This document shows positions 33,594-45,000 of a DNA stretch of 64,000 bases, one piece after another; the stretch's first letter is position 1; every line of letters begins with the position of its first letter. The notes beneath the pieces were generated by a model. It was not told the DNA's origin. It saw only the letters and a program-made list of their open reading frames with translations, and ran no database searches. The DNA is from Karstenula rhodostoma CBS 690.94 (taxonomy: Eukaryota > Ascomycota > Dothideomycetes > Pleosporales > Didymosphaeriaceae). The stretch covers positions 552,256 to 616,255 of the forward strand of contig MU001509.1 in assembly GCA_010093485.1 (NCBI GenBank), written 5' to 3'. The position numbers and the translations under genes are program-made.

Positions 33594-36162
33594 TCACTGC
33601 ACATCCCCCGCCCCCTCAAAAACAGCAACCCCAACCCGCCTTGTCCAGCTACTCCCCTCACCATCACTAATCCCCACCTCCACATAATCAACCCCACCCG
33701 TCTCCCCCGCCGTATACCTCGCCGTCCCCCCACTAACACTAACCACCCCTTTCGTACTCCCCCCAACCGTGAACCTCGGCCCCTCAAACCCCGCAGCCAG
33801 CAACGCCCCAAGATCAATCTCCACGCTCTCCCCAGGGGCAACGAAAACATGCGGCTCCGCCATGAAATTGACGTACCCCTCGATCGCCGTGTACCCGTCC
33901 CCTCCCGTGCTGCCATCCCACCAATCCGCGATGCCGTCGTCGTCCGCATCCCAGGACGCCACGCGCGTGGCGGTGGGGAAGGCTTCCAGCCCGCCTACAT
34001 CAGCGGGGTCGTCGATGATGCCCGCCTTGCCTGTTTTAGACCCCTTGTACGTCTGCGTCCCGGTTACTGTTTCGTTGACGATGCGGGCGTCGTGGGAGTC
34101 GAGGACGGGGGCGCGCGCGCCAGAGTCGGAGACTACGCGCTTGTAGGCTTCGGGGGAGGACTGGGTTTCGACGTGGGGATTGAAGAAGCTGGTGCGGGTG
34201 TTAGGAGGAGAGATGGATGGGGTGGTAATGGTAAGTAAGACATGGGGCGGGGACTCACGGGGCGCTGAAGAACTTCTGGTACGAGACACCGCCGTTGGTG
34301 ATGGTGGCCGTGCAGGCTACATCTGCCGTCTTTCCCGTGCCGTCGTCGACGACTTGGGTGGAGTTTGCGTCGAAGTGCCCGACCATCGAGTTGCCCGCGC
34401 AGTGGTACTGCTGTGCGCCGTTTGCAGCGTCTTCGTAGGTTGCCCGGAGGTCGAAGGTGGGTTTGCTGTTGGGACCGGGTTTGTAGTAGTTGTTCACGAA
34501 ATTGACTTCCTTTGCGCCGCCGTCGGTGGTCCTGCCGCCGAAGTTGTACACGACGTTGTTCCTGATGTCGAGCCTGCCGCCGAAGAAGCCGCTGTCGTTC
34601 AGCCCGCCTGCCAACGACCAGCTACGGCCTTCGGCGTGCGCGATGAGGTTGTGGTGGAAAGACCCCACGTCGCCGCCGATGCTGGCTGCGTAGCCGTGCT
34701 GCGTGCCCGCCGGGTAGTTCTTGTGGCCCGCGTCGTTGAGAGGCTCCGATATCAGCGTGCGCTGGAGTGTGATATTGTTTGCGGAGCGAGACGAGAACGA
34801 CTCGTCGATGGTCCAGCTGATGGAGCAGTGGTCGAAGATGCAATGGTTCGACCCCTGCATGCCCATTCCGTCGATGGTTTCGCCGGAAATCTTGCCCGGA
34901 CGGACGCGCATATGGCGGATGATTACATCTATGCCGCCGCTCAAGCCTATGGGGTAGCCTTGCACAACGATGCCTTTTCCGGGGGCTGTCTGGGCTGCGA
35001 CCGTGATGTACTGAGTGTTGATGGTCATGCGCGATTTCGTTGTGATTACGCCGGCAACATCGAAGATCACGATGCGAGGACCTGTGGCAACGGTGAGGGC
35101 ATAGCGAAGGGTGCCCTTTTCCGTGCTATCTGCCAGACTCGTCACCTTGACAACTTTCCCGCCTCGCCCACCACGAGCGAACCGGCCCCAGCCCTCGGCT
35201 CCTGGAAATGCGAGCTGTCGACCACGGAACATGTAGACGCGCCCAATGTACGTGGAGTTTCCTGAAACAACATCAACGCGCCAGTAGAAAGTATCCACGG
35301 TGTTCAGGCCTGTGAGCGTTGTACTTGTGTTATCTAATCCAGTGGCTACGCTGTCGAGACTGGTAGGCTTGGTGCCGACGTAGACGTTGTAACTTGCACC
35401 GGAGACTCCAGATGGTGCGCGCCAGGAAGCAGCTAATGAAGACGTGCCTCCGAGATCGTTCCACTCGTCTTTGTTTGCTGGACTGGGAAATTTGATCTGC
35501 TGTGCGAGCGAAGGACCATCAACCTCGACGGCGTTGAGAAAAACGCGTCCATCTCCACCGCTGGGTGTGTATATAACGGCCACGGAAGTTGACGGAGATG
35601 CAACGTCGAACTTGATGTAGGAGTTTCCGGACTCGTATATATTGTCCACCCGTGAGGTTTGCTTTACTCCACTTGCTACATCATCCCCAGCAGCAGTAAT
35701 TGAAAGCGTAGCGGGACTAGCGATGCCCTCCCAGGTGTTGTGCCATGTAGTCAGAGTGTGCTCACCAGCCGGTAAACCCGTAATCGTCAGGGTAATTGCT
35801 CCATCGGTGCTCGTCTCGGTAGTGATGCCTTGATTGACGATACGCTCGCCGATGGACGGAAGAGGCCGGCGGTATTGCTGTTTGTACTCTCCGCCTTTCA
35901 ATATGCCGCCGGATTTCAGCTCGAGCGTGATGTTGTTGATCGTCGTCGAGCCCCAGGCGGATACCGGCCACCTTGACCAATCAGAGTCCGGCAAATCCCG
36001 AGCAGCAGGAGAGTAGAACTGCACACGCAATCGCGTCGCAGCGTCGGCTGGGGCTGAGGCTCTCGCGTGAATAGCATCTTCTTGCTGGGCTAGGGGCGTA
36101 GCAGTCGCCAGCGACAGACTGCAGGAAGCTATGGCAGCCTTCACAAAGTCCACGGCTCTCAT
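33594..36162 (-). CDS. Secreted pectate lyase (PL1-like) with N-terminal module and FN3-like domain
   Basis: Exons 36162-34259 and 34188-33594 join in frame to 832 residues. ATG 36162 gives a signal peptide (MRAVDFVKAAIASCSLSLATA). Residues about 40-225 form a beta-rich module with no name I can give (WPVSAWGSTTINNITLEL, LPAGEHTLTTWHNTWEGI). Residues 230-330 look like fibronectin type III (SLAASWRAPSGVSGASYNVYVG, FYWRVDVVSG). The lyase starts at AFPGAEGWGRFARGGRGG and shows IIRHMRVRPG, HCIFDHCSISWTIDES, SFHHNLIAHAEGRS and NNVVYNFGG of right-handed beta-helix pectate lyases. After it come DADDDGIADWWDG and GYTAIEGYVNFMAEPHV, a calcium-repeat-like tail typical of bacterial enzymes. It is three times longer than common fungal PL1 enzymes. 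It is likely to degrade pectin outside the cell. Confidence 0.88.
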
Positions 36163-36672
36163 GATGGGCAATCCGAACTCTGGGAAGCGGCGACCGAGCA
36201 GGAGGAACCTCACAGCCTGGTATTAAAGACATGGCTGCGGGTCAATGGCGGGCGAAATGGTATAGGTTTTGTCCGCATCCGATGAGTTCGATCAGAGTAT
36301 TTCCCCATACAGCACGATCGTCCTTTTCCTGCGACAGGAACAACCCATCGTAATTCAAGCGTCGATCCTTCTTACGTAGCGCTGCGCCGAATCGTAGCAG
36401 TTCCGTAGTCACCTCCATATTGTGGACTAGCGAGGTGGCTTTTCATGCAGCCAAGACGGCAAATTGATGCTTAACACCACCCCGTTAATTAAGGGACGCC
36501 GCAACGGTCTCTGTTGTCGCCCCAATAGAATGGCGATTCGTGCATCGCCCCAGGAAGGAAGGTACAGAGATCTTCTGTGGAGTTTTCCAACATCAACTGA
36601 CCAAGGACTCAAGCTAATGATGTATCTACCGCCTGCAGCGCCTCACTCAAAAAAACCCTTGACACGCCGCCA
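36163..36672. promoter_or_regulatory. Upstream region of pectate lyase gene
   Basis: This 510-bp stretch lies between two minus-strand genes, the lyase promoter side and the 3' side of the amidohydrolase. No gene seen. Confidence 0.45.
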
Positions 36673-37985
36673 CTACCCCAACTTCACCACATGCGCACTA
36701 CACATCCGGCCCTCGCGCCACACGCCCCGTATATTCAAAGTAGCATCAATGTCCTCCAACGGATCGCCCTCCACGAGCAGCAAATCCGCATTCAGCCCTT
36801 CCGCCAAGCTCCCGCGGTCCACAAACTTGAAGCGCTTCGCGACCAGACTCGTCGCCGAGCGGAGCGCCTCCCGGGGCGTCATGCCGACCTTGTGGACGTA
36901 GACGTGGAGTTCCTGGTGCATGGAGAGGCCGAACGCCGTGCCGACCGCGGGACCGGCCGCGTCGCTGCCGCTGTGCATCGACTGTTAGCCATCTACCAAG
37001 TACGATGGTGTCGTTGAAGCACTCACCACAGAACATCGACCCCAGCTTCCTTCAACCTACGCACGCTCTCATATGCATACTCCACCTTCCCATGCTGCGC
37101 CGCGAACCCCAAACAATTGCACAAATTGCTAATCTGGCTCTCCCCAATCAACCCCTCCACTCTGGGATCATGTGCAAACCGATCCTGCAACTCCCTCCCT
37201 TCCCCCGTCAGACTCCCCATCGTAGCGAGCGTCGGATTAACCCACGCATTGCGTTTCTTGTACGCATCCACGAGTTCTTGCGTCGGCGGCTGGTCGCAGA
37301 TGGTATGCGTCAAACCGTCCACCCCCGCCTCCAGCACCTCCAATGTATCCTGCAAACTCGTCGCATGGGCGACGACGAGGTAGCCTCGCTTGCGCGCCTC
37401 CTCGACGATGATGCGCTGTAGTTCGACGCTCGGCTTCGCCAGCGGCCACCCCATGCTCGTGCCAGACTCGTGCATCAACTTGATGTAATCCGGCTGCACC
37501 TCGCGGTCCAGCCAGTCTAGATACTCGACCACGCTCGCCCTGTTCGACAGCTTCGGCCACTTTGCTATCTCCGCCGCCGTCTCCTCGCTCTTATCATGCG
37601 CGGTGATGACTGGGATCGGCCACCCGTTCTCTATCGTGGCAGCCTGCCCCGCCGTCTTGTACGACGCGGTGTCCGGTTCCAGCGTCTGCTTCCGGAGCTT
37701 CTGCACGTTGACGGGCTCGTTTTGCATCTCGCAGACGGTGGTGACGCCGAAGCGGAGAGCCTGCGGGAGCGCCGTCGGGTTCGCCATGTCGGCGTGGATG
37801 TGGGCGTCGATGAGGCCGGGGAGGAGCGTGTGGCCTGGCTTCGAGTACGCCGGGATGGAGAGCTGGGGAATGTCCGACATGGGGCCTACGGCCTTGATTT
37901 TTCCATCAGAGACATGGACGTAGCCGTTCGGAATGGTGTCTTCGCCGGTGAAGACTTGGACGTCGCGGATGAGGAAAGTCGACAT
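36673..37985 (-). CDS. Amidohydrolase-family metal enzyme (imidazolonepropionase-like)
   Basis: Exons 37985-37027 and 36970-36673 join in frame to 418 residues; the join places VDVL before CGSDAAGP. The composite amidohydrolase fold is clear: N-terminal beta part (TFLIRDVQVFTGEDTIPNGYV, in part), GLIDAHIH with the metal-binding H62-x-H64, then the probable bridging Lys in DYIKLMHES, AHAT, THTICD, and the catalytic Asp in CGSDA. The end (GSLAEGLNADLLLVEGDPLEDI) is the usual return to the beta part. Such enzymes hydrolyse C-N bonds or cyclic amides, lactones and related compounds. Fungal relatives of this length are often annotated as imidazolonepropionase-like or organophosphate-acid-anhydrase-like. 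All metal ligands appear intact. The physiological substrate is unknown. No signal peptide, so cytosolic. Confidence 0.88.
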
Positions 37986-39205
37986 AGTGTGTGGGTTCTG
38001 TTCGCAAGCTTGTTGATAAGTCTACGGGAGAAGCAGTTGTACCCGAGCCTGGTGCGGACAGAGCGAAGTTCAAGTATGACCATCCATACCCCATGTTCTC
38101 GCGCCTTCGCACCTCCGCTTGCCGATCCGCGAGGGGCCGTGGAATGCATGTACCGCATGTCGGACATTTATGCTAGGCTTAATGAGGAGGTTCTTCCTAT
38201 AAGGTGATAGGCAAGATTCCTTAATATGTGGGTAGATCTCTCAACAAGCAGGAGTTTACCCTATCTATAGGGAATCCGCCCACCTTGTAGGACCCACCTG
38301 CTCCATCATACCGAAACGTATTACGTGAGATTACGCGGTAGGAGTGTGCAGATGCCGGATCCCATAGGCCGCTACCCTGCTTCCGCCATCCGCCTGGCAC
38401 TCCAGTCCACATGTGCGTATAGTTTGTCTGGCACTTCACAAGATGCTCGCACTCGCGGTGGTGGTTGCACCTGCGGCAGCGGGCGCTAACAACGACCCAT
38501 GTCTAAGCGGGGTACGTACCACGTGGGGAGCCGGCGCTTACGACCTCGTTCTGATTAATTGACTGAGTGCATGCACGACTACCCTCACTCAAGATGCTGT
38601 TATCCAGTCCGAAGGCAGGGCGGTTGGACTTTGCATCTGGCCGCTGTCAGCATGGCCAATCGAGCAGATGGACATCAGGTACCCACCGCATTCAGCGACA
38701 TGTTCATCATGGAATGGGGCGTAGAGATGAACAAACCGTCCACGGGTGCGTAGCAAATCCTGTCCCGTTAAGGTGCATCTTCAAACACGTCCCCTCGAGC
38801 ACTTCTGTGAGGTTCTCAGTAGTACCAATGAATTCCAGAATCTACCAACTACTGCACTGTGACGCGAGGGGGGAATATATGTTGGGGTCATGATGCGTGA
38901 ATATCCACAAACGCCAACAAAACCCACAGGTACAGACAGGAAATCCGTGCCGTAGTGCTCCCCACATAACCTTGTAAGTATGTCCCGATCCTGCCCACCG
39001 TGTAACGCCAGATATACCAACCCACCAAATGTGAAAACGCAAAATGCAGACGTGGTGGCTGTGGAAGCGAGACCAAGCTCCTAGCCGATCGTTAGGTGCC
39101 GCACCGAAGTCCGGATACTATGTTTTCCTCATATGCGGCAATGCGAGGGCTCCTTGTAAATAGACCGGTGGCGCAAAACTGCCCGAGGTCTCATTGCACC
39201 CTGCT
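37986..39205. other. Intergenic, no gene seen
   Basis: This 1.2-kb region lies upstream of the amidohydrolase gene. Several short frames overlap on both strands at 38559-39076 without family features. It is A/T-richer than its neighbours. Confidence 0.45.
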
Positions 39206-41412
39206 CTAAGCGACATAGAAGTCGTTGGGGACGGATGTGAGGAGGGCCACAGCGCCTGCTGCACCGACAAAACCAGAAACCAGGTACCTCGCAGCGCTTG
39301 CAAGTCGGGATCGCGGTCGCTTCTTGGGACGCTGGTCGACGGCAGTATTAGAAGAACTAGCTGCGTCGATCGCTGTTGCATTTGCAGTGGCAGCGCCCGC
39401 CGGTGCCTGTGGCGCAGGCGTGGTATCTTCTTCAAAGCCTTCGACTGCCTCATCCAAAACTTCCGCCTTGCGCTTCAAGCCGCCAGTAACTGACGTCGGC
39501 GTTGGTGGCTGCTGCGTAATGTCCTCGACAATTTCGCGAATCGATACCTCGGTCCGGCGCACTGGGGGCGACGAGAATTCGGAAGACGGCGCGGGCGGCG
39601 GTGTCTGCACACCTGAGGCTGGAGCGGCGGCAGAGCTCTTGGGCTGATCCCATGGGTTTTCCATTGCCGACGAGAAAGGCTGCGGTGCGGCGTACGGGTT
39701 GGACAAGAGTGGTTCGACAGGACCAGAATAACTGCTTACGAAGTCGGGCGGGTATGTGGCAGGGAAGGCTGAAGTGTTTGCCGCTAATGAAAAGTTAGAG
39801 CAAGGCAAATTGTAGCACAAGGACAAAGACTTGGACTTACGTGGAGAGAACGGGCTGGCGTAGTCAAGCGCAGAGGGCCACATGGGACGAGGAGCTGTTG
39901 GGCGAGGTGGTAAGGCTTCCATGCTGTCAAGATAAGCGCGGTTGTAGGAGTCAGAAAACACGCCGCTCGGTGTGAAGAACATGTCTGACATCTTGGGTGC
40001 TCCGGCTTCAGTCGTGAGGAGTGTCGCATGCCCATCGTTCACAAAGGGTGCGGGCGGGCCAGGAGGCGCGGTAAGACCCGACTCCGAGCTGTCGCCACGG
40101 AAAGCATTCATGCTTGTATTAGAGGCACCGCCCAAGCCCTCCCTCGTCTCGGGGGACACAGGTCGATTCGAAAGGCTACCGCGAGCCTCAGATGCAGTTT
40201 GCTGGTTGTCTTGCTCTCGTCGAGCCATTAGCAGGCGCTGCTTGTTCTGCTCCTCCAGAAGCTTGAGCTGCACAGAGAACGGCGAAGGAGCAGCTACCTC
40301 CCCTTCGTCTTCCTCATCGTCGCCTTGTTCCAGCAGTTCCATGTCTCCATCTGACTGACTCTCGTCAGAATCAGCCGAGGTGCAACCGTCAAGTTGAGAC
40401 ACCTGTTCGTCTTCGCTGGAATAGATGGAGGCAGCTTCGCCTTCCGACGAGACATCGTCAACAAAGGCAAATCTCCTGGGGTAAGCGGAAGAAACGTCTT
40501 CGGGGTAGAAGACAGAATCATCAGCCTCGGGTGAAGGAGAGCGTTCCTGGGCGTCGTGACTGGCATCCGGAGAAATGGCTACAGACGGTCAGCACAGGGT
40601 GTCACGTGTGAGGGGATATGCGTGGGCGACTCACTGGTATCCTGGAGATGCTTGTCGAGCTCATCGTCGTCGAATCCATCGTGATTGCCGACATGGGCAC
40701 GAGCCTCGGGGACATTGTCTAATTCTTCCTTCTCACTGAGGTGTGGCTCGTCGACGTCGTCGATGTCAATGGTGAGGGGATTTGTCTGCGTGCCATAGTT
40801 GGGTGGGCAGCTCATCTCCTCGTCCACCTCGACCTCTTCGTCGTCCGAGGACTCAGGCACGGTGAAGCCGTTGGGGTACGACGGCAGAGAGGACTCGAAG
40901 GTGAACTGGCGTGCTGTGTAGAAGACTGGGTGGAGGTTAGCAGCGAAGCGAGGGTCGGACGGGTGGAGGAAGGTACGCTGCTCGCGGGTGACGTTGGCAC
41001 CGAACTGCAAGACGTCGCCGTTGTTGAGGCGCTGGGGCTTCTGAGGCTCCAGCTTGTTGCCGTTGATCATGGTGCCGTGCATGGATGCCTTGTCGGTGAC
41101 GTATACGCAAGCCGCTGGCGGAGGGGTGGCTGTGAGCACGGCGTGCTCGCGGGAGATTGTGGGGCTATCGATGAAGGCGTTGGCGGGTCCGACCATGAGC
41201 TCTGGCTTCGCGGCGTTCTTGGATGCTCGGCCGATCTGCACGGCGGTGCTAGGACGGAGCGTGAAGGTGCGGATGGTGTGCTCGTCGAGTTTGTCCAAAC
41301 AGCGGAGCGTGATCTCGATGGCTGCTGCGGCGTTAGCACGGCGGCACCGGCCTGACGTCGTTCACTCGAGACAGTGTCGGCTCAAAGGGAACTTGCCTTC
41401 GGAAGCAGCCAT
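39206..41412 (-). CDS. FHA-domain protein with possible C-terminal membrane segment
   Basis: Exons 41412-41397, 41324-40635, 40578-39841 and 39783-39206 join in frame to 673 residues. The first exon is only 16 bases (MAASE plus one base). Its donor is AG/GCAAGT, a GC-AG splice, and GT sites nearby do not close the frame well. The FHA domain spans about 25-130 with GRASKN (37-42), SREHA (63-67), the DKASMHGTMINGNKL loop and NGDVLQFG. FHA domains bind phospho-threonine. The middle is acidic and Pro/Ser-rich with a short coiled coil (SVQLKLLEEQNKQRLLMARRE). The end has a hydrophobic RYLVSGFVGAAGAVALLTSV followed by PNDFYVA, possibly a tail anchor, as in STRIPAK FHA proteins (SLMAP/Far9-10 group). 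I cannot confirm that group. Probably regulatory, phospho-dependent. Confidence 0.8.
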
Positions 41413-42035
41413 GTTGCTGGGCAGCGGATGCGGGAGGTCGGGGGCTATACGGACTGGTGAGCGGGAGACGGGGTGTCACGGTTCTATGTAGACGAGAGGG
41501 CGGGGTCGATTGGCTGGCGGGGGCGTTGGTCTGGGTGAGGAGGTAACGCTTGGCTGGTGCATTCGGTGCCGCCCAACGACTCAGCCTGGCGGCGTTGACA
41601 AGCACTGCAGATGTTGGAAGACGCCAGGCTGCGGGGTGAGTGAGGCTCTTTGGTAGGAGGAGGGGGCGCGTGAGGCAGGAGGTGCGGCCTCTCACAGCCG
41701 CACATGTGACCTGTGTAGACTACCCAGCACCAGCACGGTAGCTGCCTGCTCGACGGCGGGCTTATCGCTTATCGCCCTGCATCACAGGCTGGGGAACGCG
41801 TTTCGCGACGGAGCGCCCTTGGCACTGCCTAGGCACCTCCTCGTAGCGCAGCCGTTGCCGGTGGTGCCCCACCCAGCTCTTTCGCCAACTTTTGCTCGAG
41901 CAAAGACTGAGCGGACCGAACGCCTCTCTCACACACACACATGACTCACCCGCGCTCGAGCATGCCACTCTGCTGCACCCCCGCACGGTAGCCTCGATCC
42001 CCAGCTTGCACCCGTGCAAGCAAGCAGCCTCCTTC
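41413..42035. promoter_or_regulatory. Divergent promoter, FHA gene / RPC1
   Basis: This is a 620-bp shared upstream region. An ACACACACAC run at about 41931-41941 lies 95 bp before the RPC1 ATG. The sequence between is in an open frame continuous with RPC1 but has leader composition. Confidence 0.5.
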
Positions 42036-45000
42036 ATGGCGACCGCGACCGCGACCGTCACTGCGACCGAGGCCCGCCACGCCAAGGAGCAGGTCGTCGA
42101 CAAAATCCCCGCCCGCATCAAGCACATCCAGTTCGGCATCTACTCCAATCCCGACGTCGTCAACCAGGCCGTGCTCGAGGTATCCGACCGCAATGTCTAC
42201 GATCTCACCACCACCTCGGACAATGCCCGCTCTCTCACCGAGAATGGGCCCATGGACACGCGCATGGGAATATCCACAAAGATTGGCAAGTGCACCACCT
42301 GTGGCGAGGGGCTGAACGAATGCAATGGCCATTTTGGCCATATCAAGCTTGCCCTGCCCGCCTTCCATGTGGGATACCTGAAGCACATCATCGAAGTGCT
42401 CAACTGCATCTGCAAAGACTGCTCGCGCGTGCTGTTGGACGTACCCGAACGGAGGAAACATCTACGCACCATGCGCCGACCAGGCATGGACAACCTGCAG
42501 CGGACCGCCCACGCCAAGAAGATCATGGAGGAGTGTCGCAAGAGGAAGCACTGCCCCTACTGCGGTGCACTCAACGGCACCGTGCGAAAGGTCCCTGGAC
42601 ATCCTCTCAAGGTCATCCACAACCGCTATGACGCCTTCCTACGCTCTACCGCCAAATCGAAGAAGACGCCCCTTGGACGGAAAGAATTCGAGCAATCCTT
42701 CGAAACCGCGAGAGCAGCGAACAACGAAATCGACAAGAACTTTAAAAAGGCAGTGGATGACATGCACCCGCTGCGGACCCTCAACCTCTTCAAGAAGATT
42801 TCGCCCGAAGACTGTACGCTGCTGGCCATGGTCCCCGAGGACGCTCGCCCAGAGATGCTGATCTGGGAGTACATGCCCGTACCGCCTGTGGCCATTCGGC
42901 CTTCGGTGATGCAGGAGGCAGGTGCAACTGAGGACGACATCACCAACAAGATTGGTGACATCTGCCACATCAGCAGCATTATCCGAGCAGGGCTTGCGCG
43001 CGGCTTCCCTGTTCAGATGCTCATGGAGCAGTGGGATTTCCTGCAACTACAAATCGCCATGTACATCAACAGTGAAACGCCGGGTTTGAAGCAGCAGGGA
43101 CTTCAGAAAACGATGCGCGGCTTCTGTCAACGGCTCAAGGGAAAGGGTGGTCGATTTCGGCAGAATCTGTCTGGAAAGCGTGTTGACTTCTCGGGTCGCA
43201 CCGTTATCGGGCCTGACCCTAACCTCGCTGTCGACGAGGTGGCAGTGCCCCAGCGTGTTGCAAAGAACCTGACATATCCAGAAAAGGTCACCAGATACAA
43301 CATGGTGAAAATGCAAAAACTCGTCAAAACAGGTCCTTTCGTCCACCCTGGTGCGAACAACATCATCAAGCTCAACGGACGCTCTATGGCGCTGAGCATT
43401 CTTGCGCGCGATACGACAGGTCAGAAGCTCAAGGACGCTTCTGAACGGTTACAGATTGGCGACATCGTGGAGCGTCACCTCGAAGATGGTGACATTGTGC
43501 TCTTCAATCGTCAACCGTCCCTTCACAGGCTTAGTATCCTCAGTCACCGCGCCAAAATTCGACCATGGCGCACATTCCGACTCAACGAGTGCGCCTGCAA
43601 CCCTTACAACGCTGATTTTGACGGCGACGAAATGAACCTACACGTACCCCAAACCGAGGAAGCCCGGACAGAAGCGACTGAGCTTATGGGTGTCAAATAC
43701 AATCTCGCAACCCCCAAGAACGGAACGCCCCTCATCGCTGCGATTCAGGATTTTATAACAGCAGCATACCAATTAAGCAGCAAAAACAACTTCTTCGACC
43801 GAGGAACCTTTACTCAAATCTGCAATTACATGTTCGCCGGAGACGGGGCGTTCGATCCTTCCACGGGCAAAATGCACGCTATTGAGCTACCGCCACCTAC
43901 AGTCCTGAAACCTCAGGCTCTCTGGACCGGTAAGCAGGTATGGGGCGTTCTTATGCGTCCATTCAAGGACTACGGAGGGCGCGATAAGCCTGTCTTGGTC
44001 AATCTTGAAGCGAGATGCAAACAGTTCAAGGCCAAGGCAGGCGTCGCAGACGATCTCAACGAAGACGATGCATTCCTTGTGATCCGGAATTCTGAAGTCA
44101 TGTGCGGCTGCTTCGACAAGGCCACAGTCGGTGACGGAAAGAAAGACTCGGTATTTTATGTCATAATGCGTGACTTTGGTGAAGACTATGCAGTCCACGC
44201 CATGAACCGACTTGCAAAGGTTTCCGCCCGCTGGCTCACCAACAACGGATTCTCTCTAGGTATCAACGATGTCACCCCTGGAGATAGACTGAACCAGAAA
44301 AAGCAAGCTCTCATCGACAAGGCGTACGCGGAGTGCGATGTGTTGATCAAGCAGTACAAGGCAGGTACGATTGAGCGCATGCCGGGGTGCGATGCCCTCA
44401 CAAGTATGGAAAACAAGATTGGTGGTATCTTGTCGGCAGTCCGTGCGGCTGCTGGTGAAGTGTGTTTCGAGGAACTCAGCAGGTGGAATGCTCCTCTACT
44501 CATGGCCAAGTGCGGATCCAAGGGCTCGAACATCAACGTCTCCCAGATGGTTGCGTCCGTCGGTCAACAGATGATTGGTGGTGCACGTGTCGCGGATGGT
44601 TTTCAGCATAGAACACTTCCACACTTCCCGAAGGCTGCTCGTCAACCCGTCTCGAAAGGATTCGTCAGTAACAGTTTCTTCTCTGGTCTGACACCACCGG
44701 AGTTCATTTTCCACGCTATGAGTGGCCGTGAAGGTCTCGTCGACACTGCAGTCAAGACAGCCGAAACGGGTTACATGAGTCGAAGATTGATGAAGTCGCT
44801 CGAAGACTTGTCAAAACAATACGACAACACCGTCAGCAATTCTTCCGGGACTGTCGTGCAGTTTCAGTACGGAGCCGACGATCTCGATCCCGTCGACATG
44901 GAGGGCAAAGCCGCTCCCGTGAACTTCGTTCGTACCTTTACCCACGCGGTCACCATAACCTGGAACAACGCGATTCCCAGTCTCACGCCTAACGCAGTGC

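Noticed and set aside
36163..36213. Upstream in-phase start of the pectate lyase
   Set aside because: It would need a GTG start; the ATG at 36162 gives a clean signal peptide.
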